23,000 nucleotides of DNA, taken from the NCBI GenBank assembly GCA_947305675.1, contig CAMZED010000012.1, positions 1 through 23,000 on the forward strand. The letters are read 5' to 3'. Made by a program: the position numbers and the translations under genes. The first letter of the stretch is position 1. The number at the start of each line of letters is the position of its first letter. The stretch comes from an uncultured Clostridia bacterium (GTDB lineage: Bacteria; Bacillota; Clostridia; Oscillospirales; CAG-382). Shown here piece after piece: positions 7,085 to 15,188 of this stretch. A model generated the notes under the pieces. The model was not told the DNA's origin. It worked only from the letters and a program-made list of their open reading frames with translations, and did no database searches.

Positions 7085-7759
7085 ATGCAAATACTTGTTG
7101 TGGAAGACGAAATATCGCTGGCTAACGCCATAAAACGCATCCTTGAACAGAAAGGGTTTTTTGTAGACGCTGTTCACGACGGGATTTCCGCCGTCGATTA
7201 CGCCGAGGCGATGGATTACAACCTTATTATTCTCGACGTTATGATCCCGCGCATAGACGGATTCGAAGTCGTCCGCCGCCTGCGGAAAAAAGGGATCGGC
7301 ACACCGATCCTTATGCTTACCGCGCGCACCAACGTTACCGACAAAGTCACGGGACTTAATACCGGCGCCGATGATTATATGACAAAACCGTTCGACACCG
7401 AGGAACTTCTGGCGCGCGTCGGCGCGCTCACCCGCCGCACCGGCGACGTCGTTGTTGACCGGATCGGATTCGGCGATCTTTCGCTCGATGTGAAATCGGC
7501 GCTGCTTTATTGCGGCGATGAATCGGTACAGCTAAGCCGCAAGGAGTTCGAGGTAATGAAGACATTCTTTTACAACCCCACTATGACTATTACAAAAGAT
7601 ATGCTTATCGTGGGCGTATGGGGGATCGAATCCGAGGCGACCGACAACAACGTCGAAGTTTATATTTCTTTCATCCGCAAAAAACTTAAATATCTCAAAT
7701 CAAAAGTCACAATAAAAAACATTCAAAAAATCGGATACCGCTTGGAGGCAGTACAATGA
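7085..7759 (+). CDS. OmpR/PhoB-family response regulator
   Basis: This is a 224-residue two-domain response regulator. The receiver domain (about residues 1-118) has the acidic pocket Glu7/Asp8, the phosphoacceptor Asp51 in LIILDVMIP, Thr79 in MLTAR and the invariant Lys101 in TKPFD. The C-terminal winged-helix DNA-binding domain (about 128-222) carries LSRKEFEVM, the recognition region around DNNVEVYISFIRKKL and the closing GYRL of the OmpR family. All catalytic positions are present. ATG 7085 is preceded by AAAAGGAG. The last codons overlap the downstream histidine kinase gene by four bases (ATGA), so the two are translationally coupled and almost certainly form a cognate pair. The inducing signal and regulon cannot be read from the sequence; a repeat pair upstream suggests that it controls its own promoter. 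Confidence 0.95.
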   Translation: MQILVVEDEISLANAIKRILEQKGFFVDAVHDGISAVDYAEAMDYNLIILDVMIPRIDGFEVVRRLRKKGIGTPILMLTARTNVTDKVTGLNTGADDYMTKPFDTEELLARVGALTRRTGDVVVDRIGFGDLSLDVKSALLYCGDESVQLSRKEFEVMKTFFYNPTMTITKDMLIVGVWGIESEATDNNVEVYISFIRKKLKYLKSKVTIKNIQKIGYRLEAVQ

Positions 7760-9084
7760 TAAAAAGCTACCGCAAGAGGTTTGTTATATCTACTCTTTCG
7801 CTTTTGGGATTGGTACTGATAGTGGCGTTCTCCATTTTCGGTTTTTACACCTATCAAAACTATTACAAGGATCTTCAAACGACAATGTCGCTGGTCATAA
7901 GACCTTTGGACGGTCCAAACGGCATGTTCCGCAGTATCGGTGACGATAAACGTCCGCCCGAACCCGATTTTCAGGTGAAAGATCGCGAACCCGGTACCGA
8001 ACCGCCGGAAAAAGGGCACGAACCGCCCGAAAAATCCGAAAACGCAAACGGAATCGTTATCGACAGCGAAATAGATATCATTACGGTATTTTACAACAAG
8101 ACGAGCGGAGAATTTTCGCTCCTTTCCGAAAATGAATCCGTTGACTCCGCCCGCATAAGGAACGCCGTGCTTGGAATAAGCGAAAGCGGCGAGAGGTTCG
8201 GCAAATCGGAAGAATACGGGTACGTATTCTGTCTTGAGGAATCCGGCGACGAGTTGAAGGTCGCGCTCGTCGACAGCGGTTATCTTTCGGGGAGGATCAG
8301 ATCGATCGCTTTGCAGATGTTCGTTATCTTTGCGGCGCTTATGACGGTATTCTTCTTTATCACGCTGTGGCTGTCAAAGATCGCGTCAAGGCCTATGGAA
8401 CGCGCCGTCGAGATGGAAAGGCAGTTCGTCGCGGATATCTCGCACGATTTAAAAACGCCGATAACCGTTATTCTTGCAAATAACAGCATAATAAAAGACA
8501 GCCCCGGCTCGACTGTCGCAGATCAGCGTCAGTGGATCGATTCGACCGACAACGCCGCAAAAAATATGATGGCTATGGTTGGGGAAATGCTCACTTTGTC
8601 CTCTCTCGAATCGCGCGGGCGCGAAGTCGAACTTTCAAAGATCGACCTTGCTCCCATCGCTGAAAAATCGTCGCTTCAGCTCGAATCGGTTGCCTATGAG
8701 CGCGGTATCACTGTCGAGACCGACATCGCACCGGAAGCGTTTGTAAACGGCAACGCCGAATATGCCGAGCGGATATGCAACGGCTTGCTTGAAAACGCGC
8801 TGAAATATGAACCCGACGGCGGAATTGTCGAGGTGAAACTCGTCGCCGGCAGAAAAAAGACAAAACTTTCGTTTAAAAACCGCGGCAGCGTTATCGAAAG
8901 CGAGGATATCGACCATATCTTCGAGCGTTTTTACCGCGGCGACAAAACCAGGGGCATAAAAAAAGGCTACGGCCTGGGGTTGCCGATAATAAAACAGATG
9001 GTCGATCTGCTCGGCGCCGGGATCGAGGTCGAAAGCTCGCCCGGAGAAGGCACGGTTTTCACCGTCACGTTCGACACTGAATAA
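7756..9084 (+). CDS. Membrane sensor histidine kinase
   Basis: This 442-residue kinase is the partner of the overlapping response regulator gene. Membrane spans lie at about residues 9-31 and 185-207 and enclose an extracytoplasmic sensor region of about 150 residues. That region contains a Pro/Glu/Lys-rich stretch (about 66-95) with a tandem EPPEK unit. No full HAMP domain is evident; a short linker leads to the dimerisation helix with the H-box FVADISHDLKTP, where His230 is the predicted phosphorylation site. The ATP-binding domain has the N-box ENALKYEPDG and the glycine-rich GYGLGLPI and GEGTVFTV motifs. The usual DxGxG box is replaced by KNRGSVI before DHIFERFYRGD; several Firmicutes kinases have a similar N-x-G form. 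The start overlaps the regulator stop by ATGA. Its signal is unknown. Confidence 0.93.
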   Translation: MIKSYRKRFVISTLSLLGLVLIVAFSIFGFYTYQNYYKDLQTTMSLVIRPLDGPNGMFRSIGDDKRPPEPDFQVKDREPGTEPPEKGHEPPEKSENANGIVIDSEIDIITVFYNKTSGEFSLLSENESVDSARIRNAVLGISESGERFGKSEEYGYVFCLEESGDELKVALVDSGYLSGRIRSIALQMFVIFAALMTVFFFITLWLSKIASRPMERAVEMERQFVADISHDLKTPITVILANNSIIKDSPGSTVADQRQWIDSTDNAAKNMMAMVGEMLTLSSLESRGREVELSKIDLAPIAEKSSLQLESVAYERGITVETDIAPEAFVNGNAEYAERICNGLLENALKYEPDGGIVEVKLVAGRKKTKLSFKNRGSVIESEDIDHIFERFYRGDKTRGIKKGYGLGLPIIKQMVDLLGAGIEVESSPGEGTVFTVTFDTE

Positions 9085-9086
9085 AA

Positions 9087-9127
9087 AAGCCCTTGGGGCG
9101 CTTAAAAAGCAGGCTCCAAGGGTATTT
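9087..9127. terminator. Bidirectional terminator between kinase and PilT genes
   Basis: CCCTTGGGGC (9090-9099) pairs with GCTCCAAGGG (9113-9122), a 10-bp stem with one G-T wobble. A run of six A precedes it and TTTTT follows within 3-4 bases, so both strands end in a hairpin plus U-tract. It serves the plus-strand kinase gene and the convergent minus-strand PilT gene, whose stops lie only 43 bases apart. Confidence 0.88.
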
Positions 9128-10174
9128 TTACAGTATCTGATAATTATCGAAATCTGTTTTGGTTATAAGCCCTTTTTTATAGAGCTCTTCAAGCGAGCGG
9201 CGCATTGTGTACATCCCTTCCGCCAGCGATATTTCAAGCGTGGAATTTATCATATGCACCTTCTGCTGGCGTATAAGATTCTGTATCGGGACGGTGCCGA
9301 TCATAACCTCCGTCGCCAGGACCCTTCCGCCGCGGTCGGCGCGCGGCAGAAGCTGCTGCGATATCACGCCGACAAGGTTGAGCGAAAGCTGCATCCTTAT
9401 CTGGTTTTGCTGTTCGGGAGGGAATACGTCGACGATCCTGGTTATCGTGTTCGCCGCGCCCTTTGTGTGAAGCGTCGAAAGGACAAGATGCCCGGTTTCG
9501 GCGGCGCGAAGCGCCCCGGCGATACTTTCGCGGTCGCGCATCTCGCCGATAAGGATTATATCCGGATCCTCGCGCAGGGCTTCGACGATGGCGTCGGTGT
9601 AGTTGACCGAACTTATTCCTATCTCGCGCTGAGAAATAATGCTCTTCTTCGATTCGTGTACAAATTCGATCGGATCTTCAAGCATAATTATATGCGACGC
9701 CCTTGTGCTGTTTATGTAGTCGATAAGGCAGGTGAGCGTTGTCGTTTTGCCCGATCCGGTCGGACCGGTGACGATTATCAGCCCGCTTTTTCGCTCCGAA
9801 AGGGTTTTTAACGTCGTCGGAATGCCGAGCGATTCAAAATCGGTCGCGGGGATAGTCAAAAGCCTCATCGATATACAAACGCCCTGGCGGTCGTGATAAA
9901 CGTTGCAGCGAAAACGGAACCCGCCGTACACCCACGAAAAATCTATTGCTTTAAGTGAGTGTTGATCGAATTCCGATCCGGGGCAGGCGACGCGCACAAA
10001 ACCGATTATCTCATCCTCGGTCAGCACGGGCAATTCGAGCCTTTTTATGTCGCCGTTGACGCGCACCGCCGGCGTCTGGTTGGTTTTAAGATGCAGGTCC
10101 GAGCCTTTGCTGTCGATAACATATCTCAGCGATTCGCTTATCGTTCTGCTTATTCCGGGCACGCTGTTGTCCAT
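9128..10174 (-). CDS. pilT: PilT-type twitching-motility ATPase
   Basis: This 348-residue protein is a type IV pilus retraction-type ATPase of the GspE/PilT AAA superfamily. It has the N-terminal PAS-like domain of PilT (SDLHLKTNQTPAVRVNGD, about residues 25-42). The Walker A motif GPTGSGKT lies at 137-144, with Lys143. An Asp-box (MLEDPIEFVHE) follows, then a Walker B-like segment (DPDIILIGEMRD) and the His-box (TGHLVLSTLHT). The length matches PilT, not the longer PilB/GspE. The C-terminal QNLIRQQK resembles the AIRNLIRE motif of PilT. GGAG lies about 8 nt before the ATG, and a consensus-like promoter lies just upstream. No pilin, PilB, PilC or PilD gene is in the window, so it is a solitary pilT; its assembly partners would have to be elsewhere in the genome. 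Confidence 0.93.
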   Translation of the reverse strand: MDNSVPGISRTISESLRYVIDSKGSDLHLKTNQTPAVRVNGDIKRLELPVLTEDEIIGFVRVACPGSEFDQHSLKAIDFSWVYGGFRFRCNVYHDRQGVCISMRLLTIPATDFESLGIPTTLKTLSERKSGLIIVTGPTGSGKTTTLTCLIDYINSTRASHIIMLEDPIEFVHESKKSIISQREIGISSVNYTDAIVEALREDPDIILIGEMRDRESIAGALRAAETGHLVLSTLHTKGAANTITRIVDVFPPEQQNQIRMQLSLNLVGVISQQLLPRADRGGRVLATEVMIGTVPIQNLIRQQKVHMINSTLEISLAEGMYTMRRSLEELYKKGLITKTDFDNYQIL

Positions 10175-10203
10175 ATCTTTTTCTCCGTCGAATTCATTTA
10201 ATC

Positions 10204-10234
10204 ATTATATAACACGTAATTGCCGTTTTGTCAA
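10204..10234 (-). promoter_or_regulatory. Candidate sigma-A promoter of the pilT gene
   Basis: On the minus strand a perfect TTGACA (10234-10229) is followed by TATATA after 17 bases (10211-10206) or TATAAT after 19 bases (10209-10204). It lies 30-60 bases before the pilT start and directly abuts the T-tract of the preceding operon's terminator. Confidence 0.65.
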
Positions 10235-10262
10235 CAAAAAAGCTTTCGCGATCAGCGAAAGC
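10235..10262 (-). terminator. Terminator of the degV-fakA-plsY-activase operon, overlapping the last codons
   Basis: On the minus strand GCTTTCGC (10262-10255) and GCGAAAGC (10249-10242) form a perfect 8-bp stem with a 5-nt loop, followed by a run of T. The left arm is made of the last sense codons (Phe-Arg) of the activase gene, and its TGA stop (10254-10252) lies in the loop. Confidence 0.85.
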
Positions 10263-13200
10263 CTTCATTCTCTTCCTCCATAGCCTTTTTTGCGGCGGAA
10301 AGCATCAGCTTTATCCGGTTGAGCTGGTTCACTTCGCTCGCGCCGGGATCATAGTCCACGGCGGCTATATTAGCTTTCGGATAAGCCGATTTAAGCGCTT
10401 TTATGACTCCTTTGCCCATAACGTGGTTGGGCAGGCAGGCAAAAGGCTGAATGCAAACTATGTTGTCGACTTCATCGTTCAGCAGTTCGATCATCTCTCC
10501 GCAAAGGAACCACCCCTCGCCGTATTGATTGCCGAGCGAAAGGAACGGTTTCACCGGATAAGCGATCCTGTCGATACGATTCGGAGGCGAGAAGCGTCTG
10601 CTTTTTTTCAGTGCGTTCACCGCGGGGCGTCTTAACGCTTCCGCCGCCGGAACGCCTACCTTTGAAAGCAAAGTTTGTATCCAGCTTTCGCCGAGATATT
10701 TGTGCGAATAATCCATATCAAACACGAACATCGCCAAAAAGTCCATAAAATCGGGGACCACCGCCTCGGCTCCTTCGCGCTCGAGCAGGTCGACAAGATG
10801 GTTGTTCGCCAAAGGCATATATTTCACCAATATCTCGCCGACAATGCCCACTTTCGGTTTTCTGACCGATTCGTCAAGTTCAAGCTCGTCGAAATCGTTC
10901 ACTATCCCGCGGCAGATCTCTTTATAGGAATACCTCGGCTTTTCCGAAGAAAAACTTTCTTTGCAGATCTCCTGCCATTTGTCGAGCAGCGCGTTTGCCG
11001 AACCTTTAACCTTTTCATAAGGTCTTGTGCGGTAAAGGCACCGCATCATCAGGTCGCCGTATATCACACCGCGAAGCCCCTGAAGCAGCATCGGTACCGT
11101 AAGCGTGAACCCGGGGTTTGTTTCCATCCCGTTGGCGTTGAGCGATATCACCGGTATGTGCGACATCCCGGCTTTGTCGAGCGCGCGGCGGATAAAACCG
11201 ATATAATTGCTGGCGCGGCAGCAGCCGCCCGTCTGAGTCATAAGCATTGCCAGCCTGTTTGTGTCGTACTCGCCCGAAAGGACGGCTTCCATCATCTGCC
11301 CGGTCATTACGATCGAAGGATAGCAGGCGTCGTTGTTAACGTATTTCAGCCCCATATCCACCGCCTTTTTTGTGGCGTTGTTAAGCATTACCACGTGATA
11401 ACCGTATTTTTCGAACACCGGGACCAAAAGATCGAAGTGTATCGGCGACATCTGCGGAACGAGTATGGTATAGCCCTCTTCATACATCTGCTTTGTAAAC
11501 ACCGACCGTTCGTATCTGATCGGCTTGGGATCGGCTTTGATGCATTTGCGGCGGCGCATATCCATCGCCGCCAGAAGACTGCGTACCCTTATCCTTGCCG
11601 CGCCGAGGTTGCCGACCTCGTCGATTTTAAGAACGGTATAAAGCTTTCCCGAACGTTCGAGTATCTCCTGTACTTGGTCGGTCGTCACCGCGTCGAGCCC
11701 GCATCCGAACGAAAAGAGCTGTATCAGTTCAAGATCGTCACAGCGGCTTACAAATTCGGCGGCGTTATAAAGCCGCGAATGGAACACCCACTGATCGACT
11801 ACCCTCAGCGGGCGGTCACGCGTGATGCCGTCATAGGGAAGGCTGTCCTCGGTAAAAACATCAAGCCCGTAAGAAGCGATAAGTTCGGGTATCCCGTGGT
11901 TTATCTCCGGATCGATATGATAAGGCCGCCCGGCAAGCACTATCCCGCGCCTGCCCTCCGCACGCATCTTTTCAAGCACTCTGGAGCCTTCGGCGCGAAT
12001 GTCGTCCTTCGCTTTGCGCTGTTCGTCCCAGGCTTTTTTCGCGGCGGCACGCACCTCGTGCGCGGGTATATCCCATTCCTCTCGGCAAAAGTCGACCAAC
12101 CGCGCAGCAGCGGTTTTTTCGTCGGTAAAGGCAATGAACGGGCGCAGATACTTCACTTTGCCCGAGGTGATCGCTTCCACGTTGTTTTTGAGGTTTTCGG
12201 GATAGGATACCACCATCGGGCAGTTATAATGGTTTTGCGCCTGCGGCGTTTCTTTCATTTCATAAAACACGCAGGGGTGGAAAATTGTCGTGATACCGTG
12301 TTCGAAAAGCCATTGAACGTGCCCGTGCGCGAGTTTTGCGGGATAGCATTCCGATTCGGAAGGGATCGAATCCATACCGAGTTCATATATCCCGTGCGAT
12401 GAAAACGGCGATATCTTCACCGCGAACCCAAGCTCTTTAAAAAAGGTCGCCCAATAAGGATAATTTTCGTATATGTTCAAAACACGCGGCAAGCCGATAA
12501 TTCCGCGCTTCGCCTTGTTTTCGTCAAGCGGGGCGTATCCGAATATTCGTTTGCGTTTATATTCCGCAAGATTGGCGCCCTTAAAAGAACTGTTACCCGA
12601 AGACACCTTCTTTTCACAGCGGTTTCCGCTGATAAACCTGCCGCCGCCTTCAAAAGTGTTCACGGTGAGCATACAGTTGTTCTCGCATCCGCCGCAGCGC
12701 ACGGCTTTGGAAGAATAAGTCAGTTTTGCGATATCTTCAAACCCGAGCATTGCGGAATGCTGCCCCTCGTAACGTTCCCGCGCGATCAACGCCGCGCCGA
12801 AAGCGCCCATTATGCCCGAAATATCCGGGCAGATCGCCTCCGTCCCGGCGATCTTTTCAAAAGCGCGCAGTACCGCTTTATTGTAAAAAGTGCCGCCCTG
12901 CACAACTATATTCCTGCCAAGCTGATTCGCGTCGGCGAGCTTGATCACCTTGAAAAGCGCGTTTTTTATCACCGAATACGCAAGTCCGGCGGAGATATCC
13001 GCCACAGGCGCGCCCTCTTTTTGCGCCTGCTTTACGTTTGAATTCCTAAAAACTGTGCATCTTGTTCCGAGATCGATCGGAGAACGGGCAAACAAAGCCT
13101 CTTCGGCAAATTCCCGCGCCGTCATACCAAGCGAAACGGCAAAATTTTCGATAAATGAACCGCACCCCGACGAGCAAGCCTCGTTAAGCATTACCGTATC

Positions 13201-14508
13201 GACGGTGCCGTTCTTTATCCTTATGCACTTCATATCCTGACCGCCGATATCCAGCACGCAATCGACTTCCGGCAGGAAAAACGCCGCGGCGGCGGTGTGG
13301 GCGACGGTTTCGACTTCTCCTTCGTCTAAACGGAAAGCCGCTTTCAACAGCGCTTCGCCGTATCCGGTCGAGCAGGCGCGCGCGATAAAAGCGCTTTCAG
13401 GCATTGCATTTGCAATATCCGCCAGTGCGCGGCGCGCGGTCTCGATGGGGTTGCCGTCGTTATTGGCGTAGGTGGAATAAAGCAGTTCTCCGTTTTTTCC
13501 GATAAGGGCAAGTTTTGTGGTGGTCGATCCGGCGTCTATACCGAGGAAGCATTCGCCGGCGTATTCCGAAATATTTCCTTTTGTCACGTTCGCTTTCGCG
13601 TGGCGCGATATAAAGTCGTTGTATTCTTCGCGGTTTTCGAACAACGGATCAAGACGCTTTATTTCGGATTCCATCCTCACTCCGCGGCGGAGTTTTCCGA
13701 TCAGTTCGTCGATATTCATTCCCACCGCGCCGTCTTGCATCGAAGCGCCGAGCGCCGCGAACAGATGCGAGTTTTCCGGGTCGATCACCTCGTCGCCGCT
13801 CAGTTTTAACGTGCGTATAAAAGCCGCTTTCAGTTCTGAAAGATAGTGAAGCGGACCGCCCAAAAAAGCCACGTGACCCTTTATCGGCTTGCCGCAAGCC
13901 AGCCCTGAAACGGTCTGATTTACGACCGACTGAAAAATCGAAGCGGCGAGATTCGGCTTGGAAGCCCCCTCGTTTATAAGCGGCTGTATGTCGGTCTTGG
14001 CAAAAACGCCGCACCGTGCCGCGATTGTATAAAGCTCGTCGTAACTTTTAGCTGCTTCGTTAAGACCTTCGGCGTCGGTTTGCAAAAGCGCCGCCATCTG
14101 GTCGATAAAAGACCCCGTTCCTCCGGCGCAAACGCCGTTCATGCGCTCGTCCAAGCCTCCGGCGAAATAAATTATCTTTGCGTCCTCTCCGCCAAGCTCT
14201 ATTGCGACGTCGGTCTGCGGGTAATATTTTTTCAAAGCGTCGGCGACAGCGACCACTTCCTGGGTGAAAGGGATTCCGAGCGCTTTCGAAAGCCCGATCG
14301 CGCCGGAACCGGTTATGTGAGGCAAAACAACGCATTCGCCGGTCTTTTCTTCAGCCTCGCACAGCAGATCGGCGAGCGTCTCCTGAGTATGGGCGTGGTG
14401 CCGCCGGTACTCTCCGAATAATATATTTCCGTTTTCGTCGGTGACGACAAGTTTTACGGTCGTCGACCCGACGTCTATTCCTGCGCGTAAAGATTTGGGT
14501 GAGGTCAT
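10252..14508 (-). CDS. 2-hydroxyacyl-CoA dehydratase activase / dehydratase-like fusion protein
   Basis: This 1418-residue protein belongs to the large activase-related family of strict anaerobes. It has two ASKHA ATPase domains in tandem, each starting with a phosphate loop: IDVGSTTVKL (about 11-20) and IDAGSTTTKL (about 324-333). Each keeps Cys positions expected to hold a bridging iron-sulfur cluster: Cys127 and Cys166 in the first, at the positions known for HgdC, and Cys445/Cys449 with Cys484 in the second. A middle region (about 600-860) with Cys605, Cys608, Cys612 and Cys631 may bind another metal centre. The last part (about 870-1400) resembles the DUF2229 and HgdB/BcrC-like dehydratase component, with the conserved FGCGLDAVTTDQV and TQTGGCCRASNY stretches. 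Activases perform ATP-driven low-potential electron transfer; the substrate of this fused form is unknown. The ATG overlaps the plsY stop by four bases, so it is translationally coupled. Confidence 0.9.
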   Translation of the reverse strand: MTSPKSLRAGIDVGSTTVKLVVTDENGNILFGEYRRHHAHTQETLADLLCEAEEKTGECVVLPHITGSGAIGLSKALGIPFTQEVVAVADALKKYYPQTDVAIELGGEDAKIIYFAGGLDERMNGVCAGGTGSFIDQMAALLQTDAEGLNEAAKSYDELYTIAARCGVFAKTDIQPLINEGASKPNLAASIFQSVVNQTVSGLACGKPIKGHVAFLGGPLHYLSELKAAFIRTLKLSGDEVIDPENSHLFAALGASMQDGAVGMNIDELIGKLRRGVRMESEIKRLDPLFENREEYNDFISRHAKANVTKGNISEYAGECFLGIDAGSTTTKLALIGKNGELLYSTYANNDGNPIETARRALADIANAMPESAFIARACSTGYGEALLKAAFRLDEGEVETVAHTAAAAFFLPEVDCVLDIGGQDMKCIRIKNGTVDTVMLNEACSSGCGSFIENFAVSLGMTAREFAEEALFARSPIDLGTRCTVFRNSNVKQAQKEGAPVADISAGLAYSVIKNALFKVIKLADANQLGRNIVVQGGTFYNKAVLRAFEKIAGTEAICPDISGIMGAFGAALIARERYEGQHSAMLGFEDIAKLTYSSKAVRCGGCENNCMLTVNTFEGGGRFISGNRCEKKVSSGNSSFKGANLAEYKRKRIFGYAPLDENKAKRGIIGLPRVLNIYENYPYWATFFKELGFAVKISPFSSHGIYELGMDSIPSESECYPAKLAHGHVQWLFEHGITTIFHPCVFYEMKETPQAQNHYNCPMVVSYPENLKNNVEAITSGKVKYLRPFIAFTDEKTAAARLVDFCREEWDIPAHEVRAAAKKAWDEQRKAKDDIRAEGSRVLEKMRAEGRRGIVLAGRPYHIDPEINHGIPELIASYGLDVFTEDSLPYDGITRDRPLRVVDQWVFHSRLYNAAEFVSRCDDLELIQLFSFGCGLDAVTTDQVQEILERSGKLYTVLKIDEVGNLGAARIRVRSLLAAMDMRRRKCIKADPKPIRYERSVFTKQMYEEGYTILVPQMSPIHFDLLVPVFEKYGYHVVMLNNATKKAVDMGLKYVNNDACYPSIVMTGQMMEAVLSGEYDTNRLAMLMTQTGGCCRASNYIGFIRRALDKAGMSHIPVISLNANGMETNPGFTLTVPMLLQGLRGVIYGDLMMRCLYRTRPYEKVKGSANALLDKWQEICKESFSSEKPRYSYKEICRGIVNDFDELELDESVRKPKVGIVGEILVKYMPLANNHLVDLLEREGAEAVVPDFMDFLAMFVFDMDYSHKYLGESWIQTLLSKVGVPAAEALRRPAVNALKKSRRFSPPNRIDRIAYPVKPFLSLGNQYGEGWFLCGEMIELLNDEVDNIVCIQPFACLPNHVMGKGVIKALKSAYPKANIAAVDYDPGASEVNQLNRIKLMLSAAKKAMEEENEGFR

Positions 14509-15176
14509 TGCTTTTTACTTCCGAACGAGAACTTCGATTCGGTCCCTTTTAACAAACGTTTGATGTTTTCGCGGTGGCGCCAGATCATAAAAACAACACA
14601 AACACCGTAAATTGCGCCGACGATCACATTCGCTCCGAGCGCAAACAGTGCAACGGTCCCGGCGACGAGCGCCGACATTGTCGAAAGCGACATATATTTA
14701 ACGGTGAACAGCAAAATGCAAAGCACCGCCATAGCGATTATGCCCGCCCGCCAATCGGTGACAAAAAGAACGCCCAACAGCGAAAGGAACCCTTTGCCGC
14801 CTTTGAATCCGTAATATACCGGGAATGAATGCCCGATCATTACGAACAAGCCGGTAAAAACGGCTCCAAGCTGAGGGTCATATCCCAACTGCGCGAATAT
14901 TCCGTTGAACGCCCAACAGGGGAGAAGCGCTTTTAAAAAATCGATCAAAAACACTATCCATGCGAACTTCATCCCGTATGCGCGTTTGAAGTTGGTAAAC
15001 CCCGGGTTCCCGCTTCCGTAGGCGCGTATATCCTCGTGATAGATAAGCTTCGATAAAAGGATCGAAGGGTTTATCCCGCCGATCAGATAAGCGCACAGAG
15101 CGGATATAAACCATATCGCATAACTCATAAATACTTCGAACGAAATACCCGAAACGCCGGCGACAATACCGTTCAT
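14505..15176 (-). CDS. plsY: Acyl-phosphate:glycerol-3-phosphate acyltransferase PlsY
   Basis: PlsY is a polytopic membrane enzyme that transfers the acyl group of acyl-phosphate to glycerol-3-phosphate to make lysophosphatidic acid, the first step of phospholipid synthesis in most bacteria. The sequence shows three family motifs: AYGSGNPGFTNFKR (usual form GSGNxGATN), GHSFPVYYGFKGGKG (usual GHxFPxxxxFKGGKG) and, near the end, WRHRENIKRLLKGTE. About five membrane spans are present, and the length (223 residues) is normal. I chose ATG 15176 because AGGAG lies 9 nt upstream; ATG 15182, two codons earlier, is only 3 nt from it. The fakA stop overlaps this Shine-Dalgarno sequence. The two upstream genes supply acyl-phosphate, so the operon makes biochemical sense. 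The Ala-to-Phe change in motif 1 is noted as a clade feature or variant. Confidence 0.93.
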   Translation of the reverse strand: MNGIVAGVSGISFEVFMSYAIWFISALCAYLIGGINPSILLSKLIYHEDIRAYGSGNPGFTNFKRAYGMKFAWIVFLIDFLKALLPCWAFNGIFAQLGYDPQLGAVFTGLFVMIGHSFPVYYGFKGGKGFLSLLGVLFVTDWRAGIIAMAVLCILLFTVKYMSLSTMSALVAGTVALFALGANVIVGAIYGVCVVFMIWRHRENIKRLLKGTESKFSFGSKKQ

Positions 15177-15188
15177 GATCATTTGCTC

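Noticed and set aside
10675..12402. A 575-codon open frame on the plus strand opposite the activase gene
   Set aside because: It has the Arg/His/Val/Phe-rich composition of a mirror frame, with no recognisable motif, while the minus-strand protein has clear domains along the same stretch.
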